From Gammaproteobacteria bacterium (GTDB lineage: Bacteria > Pseudomonadota > Gammaproteobacteria > SZUA-152), in the NCBI GenBank assembly GCA_003229995.1, contig QIGJ01000261.1, forward strand, positions 1 through 10,211: DNA of 10,211 bases, in the 5' to 3' direction. Of this stretch, positions 1 through 5,150 are shown piece by piece. Under the pieces are notes generated by a model that saw only the letters and a program-made list of their open reading frames with translations, had not been told where the DNA came from and did no database searches. A program made the position numbers and the translations under genes. Numbering within the stretch: position 1 is the stretch's first letter; each line of letters opens with the position of its first letter.

Positions 1-104
1 GTGAAACCACTCACACCGTATTTTTTAAACATGGAGACAAGCCTGTCTTCCATAGAGGATATGGTGATGATGCTTAAAAGCTTTTCCGGATATAACGTAA
101 CCAT
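1..104 (-). CDS. sbtB: SbtB-like PII signalling protein, N-terminal part (cut by window edge)
   Basis: An open frame starts at ATG 104-102 and runs off the left edge. The 34 visible codons read roughly MVTLYPEKLLSIITI..., then MEDRLVSMFKKYGVSGF. A short hydrophobic beta strand (LLSIITI), a helix with acidic and basic residues, and a Lys-Tyr-Gly-x-x-Gly-[FY] turn match the start of the PII/SbtB ferredoxin-like fold. An AGGAG Shine-Dalgarno (118-114) lies 9 nt upstream. The gene begins 32 nt after the sbtA stop on the same strand, the usual sbtA-sbtB order. In cyanobacteria SbtB binds adenyl nucleotides and controls SbtA; that role is inferred here. Nucleotide-binding residues and the C-terminal Cys loop lie outside the window, so the exact PII subgroup cannot be settled. 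Confidence 0.7.
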   Translation of the reverse strand, partial: MVTLYPEKLLSIITISSMEDRLVSMFKKYGVSGF

Positions 105-136
105 ATTTATTTGCTCCTGAGCAGTTTGCGTCGAGT

Positions 137-1156
137 CTATGCAGCCATCATTTTGACCAGACTATGATACAAAGGGATACCAATAAGCACATTAAAAGGA
201 AAGGTAATACCAAGAGACAAGGTGAGATAATAGGAAGGATTGGCTTCTGGCACGGCCAATCGCATCGCTGGTGGCACAGCAATATAGGATGCACTGGCAG
301 CCAGAACAGCAACCAATGTTGCACCTCCAACACTGAAACCAAGCATTGAATGACCGATAAACGCCCCTACTACCCCTCCCACCAATGGCATGACAACACC
401 AAACACTGCCAAAACAAGTCCAACCTTCTTGAAATCACCAATACGACGGGCAGCGACCATCCCCATCTCGAACAAAAACAAACACAGCACTCCCATGAAA
501 ATATCATCAATGAACGGGAACAGCTTACTCATTCCTGAAGGTGTTGATATTGCGCCGATAATCATCGAACCGATCAAGATAACAACACTGCCATTTGTGA
601 ACGCATCACGTAATAAGGAGCCAAAACCATTTTCCGAGGCAGCATCATCAGGCGCACTGGGTGCAACACCTGTAGAAGTTGCATTACTCAAAGCCTGGGA
701 ACGTCTTGCCTTGGCAGCAAGCAATAAACCAACAACAATGGCGGGTGACTCCATAACCGCAAGCATAATCAAAGGGTAGGTTTCATAAGTCACCCCGATA
801 TTGTCCAGGTAAGCAATGGCTGTCAGAAAAGTGCCCGCACTCACTGAACCATAATGAGCCGAGATCGCAGCAGCATCCAGCGGGTTAACCTTGCGGGTTG
901 CGACAAGGCATAAATACCCGATAACTGGTAATACAAAACCAAGAACCAGAGCCCAGACTATTGAGGTAAGGGCTGTCACCATGTCGGATTTAGCTAATTC
1001 ATAACCGCCATGCAAACCAATAGCCATGAGCAGATAGATTGACAGAACTTTTGCCAAATCCGGTGGGAAACGTAAATCTGATTTTATAACACGCGCAATG
1101 AACCCTAACGCGAAAAACAGGACTGCAGGCAATAATAAACTTTCCAGACTCGGCAT
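137..1156 (-). CDS. sbtA: Sodium-dependent bicarbonate transporter SbtA
   Basis: Encodes 339 residues, an inner-membrane protein with about ten hydrophobic segments in two halves separated by a polar linker (residues ~150-180, rich in Ala, Ser, Asp). Family hallmarks are visible: AAISAHYGSVSAGTF in the first half, and near the C-terminus ASYIAVPPAMRLAVPEANPS followed by YYLTLSLGITFPFNV. SbtA imports HCO3- with Na+ and so raises cytosolic bicarbonate for the carboxysome. The start at ATG 1156 is supported by AAGGA with a 5-nt spacer; the stop is TAG. It lies downstream of the cso genes on the same strand after a 155-nt gap, so it may be read through from the operon or have its own promoter. 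Length is close to that of known SbtA proteins (~370), with a shorter linker. Assignment is firm; the transport kinetics are not knowable from sequence. Confidence 0.93.
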   Translation of the reverse strand: MPSLESLLLPAVLFFALGFIARVIKSDLRFPPDLAKVLSIYLLMAIGLHGGYELAKSDMVTALTSIVWALVLGFVLPVIGYLCLVATRKVNPLDAAAISAHYGSVSAGTFLTAIAYLDNIGVTYETYPLIMLAVMESPAIVVGLLLAAKARRSQALSNATSTGVAPSAPDDAASENGFGSLLRDAFTNGSVVILIGSMIIGAISTPSGMSKLFPFIDDIFMGVLCLFLFEMGMVAARRIGDFKKVGLVLAVFGVVMPLVGGVVGAFIGHSMLGFSVGGATLVAVLAASASYIAVPPAMRLAVPEANPSYYLTLSLGITFPFNVLIGIPLYHSLVKMMAA

Positions 1157-1259
1157 GTTATTCCTTCGCAGGCTTCTATCGTGACAGCAACAGGCATCCG
1201 TCCGTTAATCACGATGAAAACCCAAAGCTGCAAATTTCAATTAATATTTTGACAGCTTG

Positions 1260-1281
1260 TCATCGAATTAATTTCAATGAA
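1260..1281 (-). promoter_or_regulatory. Imperfect dyad upstream of sbtA (possible LysR-type operator)
   Basis: In the 155-nt gap before sbtA, the minus strand reads TTCATTGA, a short AT-rich spacer, then an imperfect inverted arm (TTCGATGA). The TTCATTGA half-site is identical to both arms of the perfect inverted repeat upstream of cbbL (9001-9022). CbbR/CcmR-type LysR regulators bind such dyads, so a shared regulator is possible. This is inference. The rest of 1157-1311 holds an 11-nt dyad (GACAAGCTGTC, 1250-1260), AT-rich sequence and no clear sigma-70 promoter. Confidence 0.3.
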
Positions 1282-1302
1282 GCAGCATACTGAAAGTGAA
1301 GT

Positions 1303-1316
1303 ATTGATCGATCAAT
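1303..1316. repeat. Perfect 14-bp palindrome at the end of the small ORF
   Basis: ATTGATCGATCAAT reads the same on both strands and overlaps the TGA stop (1314-1312) of the 59-codon ORF. It has no GC-rich stem or T-tract, so it does not look like an intrinsic terminator; it could be a protein-binding site between the cso genes and sbtA, or chance in AT-rich DNA. Confidence 0.35.
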
Positions 1317-1491
1317 CAGGCCAAACCCTGCTCGACACAAACACCCGTGGTTTTTCTTTACTTTTCTTCACGTCGCTCGTTGTTATCTTTTCTTTACCGG
1401 CGACCGTTTTACTCTCATATTTTGCTTCAGTTGCTGCTTTTTTATCTTCAGGTTTATTCGCATCGGAAATCTGTTTTTTACTCGTAGCCAT
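1312..1491 (-). CDS. Small Lys-rich protein, candidate orphan alpha-McdB (carboxysome positioning adaptor)
   Basis: A 59-codon ORF starts at ATG 1491-1489 with AAGG seven nt upstream and ends at TGA 1314-1312. The first ~47 residues are polar and highly charged (13 Lys in the whole protein, many Ala, Ser, Thr, Glu) and look disordered. They are followed by a compact C-terminal motif, PRVFVSSRVWPD, ending at the stop. It follows acRAF by only 27 nt on the same strand, so it is very likely the last gene of the cso operon. McdB adaptors of alpha-carboxysomes are small, disordered proteins encoded near acRAF, and a C-terminal invariant Trp is needed for carboxysome binding; Trp57 fits this. No McdA ATPase is in the window, and the protein is shorter than typical McdB. 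Function is inferred; it could be another disordered cso-associated protein. Confidence 0.6.
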   Translation of the reverse strand: MATSKKQISDANKPEDKKAATEAKYESKTVAGKEKITTSDVKKSKEKPRVFVSSRVWPD

Positions 1492-1518
1492 AACTCACCC
1501 TTATGGTAATGCTTTTAA

Positions 1519-1791
1519 TCAATCGTCGGTTTTTTCAGCCGGAGCAAGTATGAGTTGATCCACCTGACGTGCATAACGCAACATATCTTCATTAACGTCG
1601 TCCCCATCATTTTCAGGACAAAGCGTAATAGAGACATGAGTGCGGCCAAAACTCATATCAGGATAATAACCTTCACGCTCAGCCAGTTCAGCAGCTCGCT
1701 CCAAAAAATCGCGGGTCTGTTGATAATCAGAAAACTCGATACGCCGCTCAAGTTGAGCCGGTTTTTTGCGTGTAAACCAGTCCGAACTCAT
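1519..1791 (-). CDS. acRAF: Alpha-carboxysome RuBisCO assembly factor (pterin-4a-carbinolamine dehydratase-like)
   Basis: Encodes 90 residues from ATG 1791; a GTG directly upstream at 1794 is possible, but the strong AAAGGAGG (1804-1797) is spaced correctly for the ATG. The core pattern, a helix with ERAAELAEREGYYPDM followed by a strand THVSITLCPE, matches the small PCD-like fold. True dehydratases have a His-His-Pro catalytic segment; here it is Tyr-Tyr-Pro (residues 42-44), so enzymatic activity is unlikely. The cso-linked PCD-like protein acRAF is known to act as a chaperone for carboxysomal RuBisCO. The gene lies between the ferritin-like gene and the small ORF, as expected for this family. 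A hairpin covers its ribosome-binding site (see separate entry). Confidence 0.85.
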   Translation of the reverse strand: MSSDWFTRKKPAQLERRIEFSDYQQTRDFLERAAELAEREGYYPDMSFGRTHVSITLCPENDGDDVNEDMLRYARQVDQLILAPAEKTDD

Positions 1792-1796
1792 CACAA

Positions 1797-1820
1797 CCTC
1801 CTTTGGTAAAAGATCAAAGG
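1797..1820 (-). promoter_or_regulatory. Hairpin sequestering the acRAF ribosome-binding site
   Basis: On the minus-strand transcript CCTTTG (1820-1815) pairs with CAAAGG (1805-1800) over a 9-nt loop. The 3' arm contains the first bases of the Shine-Dalgarno AAAGGAGG (1804-1797). The leader also holds two direct copies of TCTTTTACC, 14 nt apart. A closed stem would lower acRAF translation unless it is opened, for instance by ribosomes finishing the upstream gene. The pairing is seen in sequence; the regulatory effect is inferred. Confidence 0.4.
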
Positions 1821-1834
1821 TAAAAGACCAAAAC

Positions 1835-2293
1835 TTATGTCGTCACCATTTTTTGCCACCAGTCATTCACATGACTGGCATGCTGCCTTTCTTCACTGAG
1901 TAAGGCATCAAAAAAAATCCGGTTTTCGTGGTCACCTGCCTGAACGCAATACTGAACAGCGCTCTCGTAAAATGCGACGATTTCATGCTCAAGTTCGATC
2001 ACAGACTCTACCAACTGTGACAATGACCCATTTAGTCTGGAAGGTCGTAAACAACTTGCATTGGGCGCAAACCCTAATGCAACCATTCGGCCAATAATTT
2101 TCTCAGCATGTTGTAACTCATCCTGCGCTTCATTTCTGAACCGTTCACTTGCATCATGCACTCCCCGTATTGCCAGGAGACTGGACAACGACAAATACTG
2201 CTGTACTGCAGAAAACTCATAACTCAAAGCACGCCCGAGATAACCCGGAATGACTGCGTCCTGATTCATGACCGAAGGTTCATTACGCATCAT
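1835..2293 (-). CDS. Ferritin-like (bacterioferritin-type) diiron protein of the cso operon
   Basis: Encodes 152 residues from ATG 2293. A four-helix diiron bundle is indicated by Glu26 (SYEFSAVQQYL), E59-x-x-H62 (DELQHAEK), the ELEHE segment at 100-104, and E135-x-x-H138 (EERQHASH). The ligand set therefore looks intact, so iron oxidation or storage is possible. Similar genes occur in many proteobacterial cso clusters, but their part in carboxysome biology is not established. Start choice is uncertain: the tandem ATGs at 2293/2290 directly follow an in-frame TGA, ATG 2269 is an alternative, and no Shine-Dalgarno is evident before any of them. The gene begins 47 nt after the csoS1 stop. Low translation or coupling to the upstream gene is likely. 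Confidence 0.8.
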   Translation of the reverse strand: MMRNEPSVMNQDAVIPGYLGRALSYEFSAVQQYLSLSSLLAIRGVHDASERFRNEAQDELQHAEKIIGRMVALGFAPNASCLRPSRLNGSLSQLVESVIELEHEIVAFYESAVQYCVQAGDHENRIFFDALLSEERQHASHVNDWWQKMVTT

Positions 2294-2340
2294 TCAAAGA
2301 AGGGTAAGGCAGGATAACTCCAGACTCACCCACCCTGAAC

Positions 2341-2637
2341 TCAAGCTTTTTTGCCGTCAAGAATGGGTTCAACTTCCTTGTGCGGACGCGCAATGATGTG
2401 TGCAGCCACCAGACCATCGCCAACACGTTCACAGGCATCAGCACCCGCACGCACAGCCGCGTTAACAGCACCTGTCTCGCCACGTACCAGTATGCTGACA
2501 TAACCGCCGCCGACAAATTCACGACCGATCAAGCGTACTTCTGCTGCTTTGGTCATCGCGTCAGCAGCCTCGATAGCAGGCACCAGACCGCGTGTTTCAA
2601 TCATGCCTAAGGCAATACCGTAAGTATCATTTGCCAT
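2341..2637 (-). CDS. csoS1: Alpha-carboxysome shell hexamer CsoS1 (second copy in transcript order)
   Basis: Encodes 98 residues, a single-domain BMC-H protein (Pfam BMC) that tiles the shell facets as hexamers. The hallmark sequence GIALGMIETRGLVPAIEAAD opens the domain, the pore loop FVGGGY is at residues 41-46, and GDGLVAAHIIARPH closes it. The start ATG 2637 has GAGGAG 9 nt upstream; the stop is TGA. It follows the other csoS1 copy by 54 nt and differs from it mainly at the N-terminal residues, at Ser versus Thr after the pore loop, and at the C-terminal tail (ILDGKKA). No C-terminal extension like that of CsoS1B is present. Confidence 0.96.
   Translation of the reverse strand: MANDTYGIALGMIETRGLVPAIEAADAMTKAAEVRLIGREFVGGGYVSILVRGETGAVNAAVRAGADACERVGDGLVAAHIIARPHKEVEPILDGKKA
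2391..2540 (-). repeat. 150-bp direct repeat, copy in downstream csoS1
   Basis: This block matches 2748-2897 in the same orientation with six mismatches counted by eye over 150 bp (about 96% identity). It codes for the BMC core and is clearly more alike than the flanking ends of the two genes. That suggests a recent duplication or gene conversion. Confidence 0.85.
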
Positions 2638-2691
2638 GGTGTTATTCTCCTCATAGGGTGTTTATAGATTACAAAGTGCCTTTTGGGCTGC

Positions 2692-2994
2692 TTATGCTTT
2701 TATGCCACTCATGCTGAGCACAGGCTCAACTTCTTTGTGAGGACGTGCAATGATGTGTGCAGCCACCAAACCATCACCAACACGTTCACAGGCATCAGCA
2801 CCCGCACGCACAGCCGCGTTAACAGCACCTGTCTCACCACGTACCAGTATGGTGACATAACCGCCGCCGACAAATTCACGACCGATTAAACGTACTTCAG
2901 CGGCTTTAGTCATTGCATCGGCTGCTTCAATAGCGGGAACCAGACCGCGGGTTTCTATCATTCCAAGCGCAATACCATAGTTGTTTTCGCTCAT
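2692..2994 (-). CDS. csoS1: Alpha-carboxysome shell hexamer CsoS1 (first copy in transcript order)
   Basis: Encodes 100 residues, a BMC-H shell protein with the same domain pattern as its neighbour: GMIETRGLVPAIEAADAM, pore loop FVGGGY (41-46), then RGETGAVNAAVRAGADACER and HIIARPHKEVEP. The C-terminal tail differs (VLSMSGIKA). The start ATG 2994 has GGAG 8 nt upstream; the stop is TAA. It lies 45 nt after csoS4B. In Halothiobacillus three csoS1 paralogues sit here (C, A, B); only two are present in this window, so individual letters cannot be assigned. Confidence 0.96.
   Translation of the reverse strand: MSENNYGIALGMIETRGLVPAIEAADAMTKAAEVRLIGREFVGGGYVTILVRGETGAVNAAVRAGADACERVGDGLVAAHIIARPHKEVEPVLSMSGIKA
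2748..2897 (-). repeat. 150-bp direct repeat, copy in upstream csoS1
   Basis: Partner of the repeat at 2391-2540, at a constant offset of 357 bp. Third-codon-position changes that differ elsewhere between the two genes are nearly absent here. Confidence 0.85.
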
Positions 2995-3039
2995 TACCTT
3001 TTCTCCGTCTTGATGAATTAAAAATTTTCTCTTACCGTC

Positions 3040-3309
3040 CTACTCTGTTTCCAATTGATCATTATCGACATCCCAATAATCAATAATTCCACCTACCGTC
3101 AGATCCGTTAATATTGCTGGGTCATCACAGGCATAACGTGCCGCCGACCCACTCATCACAAAAACCCAGTTACCTTCCCGGGAACCACAAGGGTCCACCG
3201 CCACCTGAAGTTTACCGCGGGTGTTTCGCAACACACGCAAACTGTACTGCTGCAAGCCAGGGTGGCGTTGGGTGCATACCAGGGTATCCACCACCTGCAA
3301 TATCTCCAC
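3040..3309 (-). CDS. csoS4B: Carboxysome vertex pentamer CsoS4B
   Basis: Encodes 89 residues of the BMC-V (EutN/CcmL) family, which caps the twelve shell vertices as pentamers. Visible family pattern: an initial beta strand (MEILQVVDTLVCTQRH), a Gly-rich middle (VAVDPCGSREGNWVFVMSGSAAR) and the terminal TDLTVGGIIDYWD. The start is GTG 3309-3307, whose first base is the last base of the csoS4A TAG stop (TAGTG); GAGGA lies 9 nt upstream. The overlap implies translational coupling, which suits a pair of low-abundance pentamers needed together. Confidence 0.95.
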   Translation of the reverse strand: MEILQVVDTLVCTQRHPGLQQYSLRVLRNTRGKLQVAVDPCGSREGNWVFVMSGSAARYACDDPAILTDLTVGGIIDYWDVDNDQLETE

Positions 3310-3560
3310 TAGCTCTGGTCCTCATTCCAGTAATCAATGATGCCAACAATCGTCAAGTCACTGGGATACTCTTTACTACCCGCAGCCTCACGAGCAGCCG
3401 AACTGCCGACACACAACACCCAGTCGCCTGGCGAACACCCTACCGAGTCTACCGCGACCAATCGGCTGCTGCCGTCGAGCACAACCTGTAAATTTTTGTG
3501 CTCCAGGCCGGGAATTCGATTAGTGGCGACCAGCGGTTTTTCCACCTTGCATATTTTCAT
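3309..3560 (-). CDS. csoS4A: Carboxysome vertex pentamer CsoS4A
   Basis: Encodes 83 residues of the BMC-V family: MKICKVEKPLVATNRIPGL, VAVDSVGCSPGDWVLCVGSS and SDLTIVGIIDYW. The start is ATG 3560-3558 with AGGAGG seven nt upstream. The frame is open further upstream to 3629, but that extension lies in the csoS3 coding region and lacks family similarity. The ATG shares one base with the csoS3 TAA stop (TAATG). Together with csoS4B it forms a coupled pair behind the carbonic anhydrase gene. Confidence 0.95.
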   Translation of the reverse strand: MKICKVEKPLVATNRIPGLEHKNLQVVLDGSSRLVAVDSVGCSPGDWVLCVGSSAAREAAGSKEYPSDLTIVGIIDYWNEDQS

Positions 3561-5047
3561 TAATGTGCCTCCTGCCCGTTCAGTGCCAGAGAACATCCGA
3601 CGGTTTCCACACACGCATCCGCATGACAATCCCGCACCATCAACAAGGTCTGTAACATACCTTTGTCATGCAGTGCCGTGAAACGGTGTTTCAATGCCGC
3701 ATCAAGCTGATGACAACGGTCAACAGCCCGTTCACGCGCACCGGGAACCTGCCCGTGATAATCATTTCGAATCACCACGGGAATCGGCATCCCGCGTGAC
3801 ACATTCAATCGACTGAATATCTTTATACCGACATCCAGGTCTCTGGCACCTTCTTCGACTGTCTTCAAATAAGCAAAGTACGTCAGATTGCGCAATTGTA
3901 TTTCTTCAAAACCAATGCCCATGCCGATAAAGCGTTCCTGATGACCGATGTCTTCGTATCGCCCGTTGTAATACTCACGAACATAATTCACTTGCAACAT
4001 ATTGCTGTGAAACAATCGGGCAACAAATCGCAACATGCCTTCGGCAGGCGCAATCCCCTGGGTTTGTGCCAAACGCCCAATAACGTGATATATCTCTTCA
4101 CTCGTATCATCTGCGTTTGCGACAGCATAAACATCACTGCAATCGACATAACGCAATGGGTCAATAGCATCATCCGCATCAGACAAGTGAATACGAATCG
4201 CGTCGCTATCGGTATCAATCCCAATTAACAACAGGTCGATGGACGCACCACAACAAAAACTGTTTTCAACACCCTGCTGAAATGCTTGCAAACGCGACAA
4301 TGCACCCTCAGCAGCTTTTATGGCATCACTGCCATGCGCTGCACAACCTTCTACGTCAGGCGCGCTTGTACTGTAGTGGTAAACAGCCGCTTTCAAATAA
4401 CGTGTTGCCGCATCAACGCTATTAGGCCTTGACTCCCGATAACGCAACATCTCTGTCTCGACCCACTTTTGCAGGCTGTCATCAATGTCAAACATTGCGC
4501 CTGCGTAGGACTTGCGACGCACCGATTTGTACGGCAAACGCAATACATATCGAATCACATGCGCCAAACGACCATCGGCACAAGGCGACACATCCACCGT
4601 GTGAAAACCACACTTTTCGATAAACGCCTGAAAATTTTCATCGTCCAAACCTGCCAGAGGCCTGTCGGTAAAAAACGCATCCGACATGCGACGAAACGTT
4701 TCAAAAACACACCACACATACAACTGACCGACATCCACAGACTTTATCCACGCGTCTGCCAACAACACGTCTGGCAATTCAAACCCCAAAAGCTCCCGGG
4801 CCACCGTTTGCGCGCGACGTGAAAAATCCGCCTCATGTTGAAAACCGGAAACCGTTTTCAAACACAACTCAATATTTGCAAAAGCCTGTTTTACTTTTTG
4901 CTCGTAGCGATAAAGGCGTAAATTCTCACCACCGCTATCCGCCATGCAACCCATGCCATAAGCAACACTCGCACGCGGTGCAGAGGGGCGCATTACCGTC
5001 TGCGCACGCTGCAAAGGTCTCCTGCTTTTGGCTTTGGCATTAAACAT
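3560..5047 (-). CDS. csoS3: Carboxysomal carbonic anhydrase CsoSCA (CsoS3)
   Basis: Encodes 495 residues, close to the 514 of the Halothiobacillus enzyme, an epsilon-class (beta-like) zinc carbonic anhydrase held inside the shell. Zinc and catalytic residues are visible: Cys156, Asp158 and Arg160 in VSPCADGR, His224 in VYHYS and Cys235 in EGCAAHGSD. The spacing nearly equals the known C173-H242-C253 set. The N-terminal ~35 residues are basic and low-complexity (RR, Arg, Ser, Ala), as in the disordered tail that tethers the enzyme to RuBisCO. The enzyme turns imported bicarbonate into CO2 beside RuBisCO. The start ATG 5047 has only a weak AGGG about 12 nt upstream, consistent with low copy number. 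It follows csoS2 after 103 nt containing a hairpin. Confidence 0.95.
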   Translation of the reverse strand: MFNAKAKSRRPLQRAQTVMRPSAPRASVAYGMGCMADSGGENLRLYRYEQKVKQAFANIELCLKTVSGFQHEADFSRRAQTVARELLGFELPDVLLADAWIKSVDVGQLYVWCVFETFRRMSDAFFTDRPLAGLDDENFQAFIEKCGFHTVDVSPCADGRLAHVIRYVLRLPYKSVRRKSYAGAMFDIDDSLQKWVETEMLRYRESRPNSVDAATRYLKAAVYHYSTSAPDVEGCAAHGSDAIKAAEGALSRLQAFQQGVENSFCCGASIDLLLIGIDTDSDAIRIHLSDADDAIDPLRYVDCSDVYAVANADDTSEEIYHVIGRLAQTQGIAPAEGMLRFVARLFHSNMLQVNYVREYYNGRYEDIGHQERFIGMGIGFEEIQLRNLTYFAYLKTVEEGARDLDVGIKIFSRLNVSRGMPIPVVIRNDYHGQVPGARERAVDRCHQLDAALKHRFTALHDKGMLQTLLMVRDCHADACVETVGCSLALNGQEAH

Positions 5048-5099
5048 TTTATTGATTTGCCCTACTTCATCTCATCATTCCAAGGTTTGGCTTAAAGAC

Positions 5100-5124
5100 C
5101 CAGCAGGCTACTACTGCCCACTGG
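5100..5124 (-). promoter_or_regulatory. Hairpin in the csoS2-csoS3 spacer
   Basis: On the transcript CCAGUGGGC (5124-5116) pairs with GCCUGCUGG (5108-5100) over a 7-nt loop, giving nine pairs of which two are G-U. It starts 26 nt after the csoS2 stop. No U-tract follows, so it is more likely an mRNA 3'-end stabiliser or partial barrier than a full terminator. It may help keep csoS3 expression below csoS2. Confidence 0.45.
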
Positions 5125-5150
5125 CCGCCCAGTCATTACAAACATACCCA

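Noticed and set aside
1249..1254. Plus-strand TTGACA as a -35 box
   Set aside because: No good -10 box at proper spacing and no supported plus-strand gene downstream.
1277..1558. Plus-strand 93-codon ORF covering the small Lys-rich gene
   Set aside because: It is antisense to a minus-strand ORF with better RBS and operon context, overlaps the acRAF end, and shows only low-complexity hydrophobic sequence with no family resemblance.
3988..4224. Minus-strand 78-codon ORF and other out-of-frame ORFs within csoS3
   Set aside because: They overlap the clearly homologous csoS3 frame fully, lack an RBS, and carry no recognisable motif.
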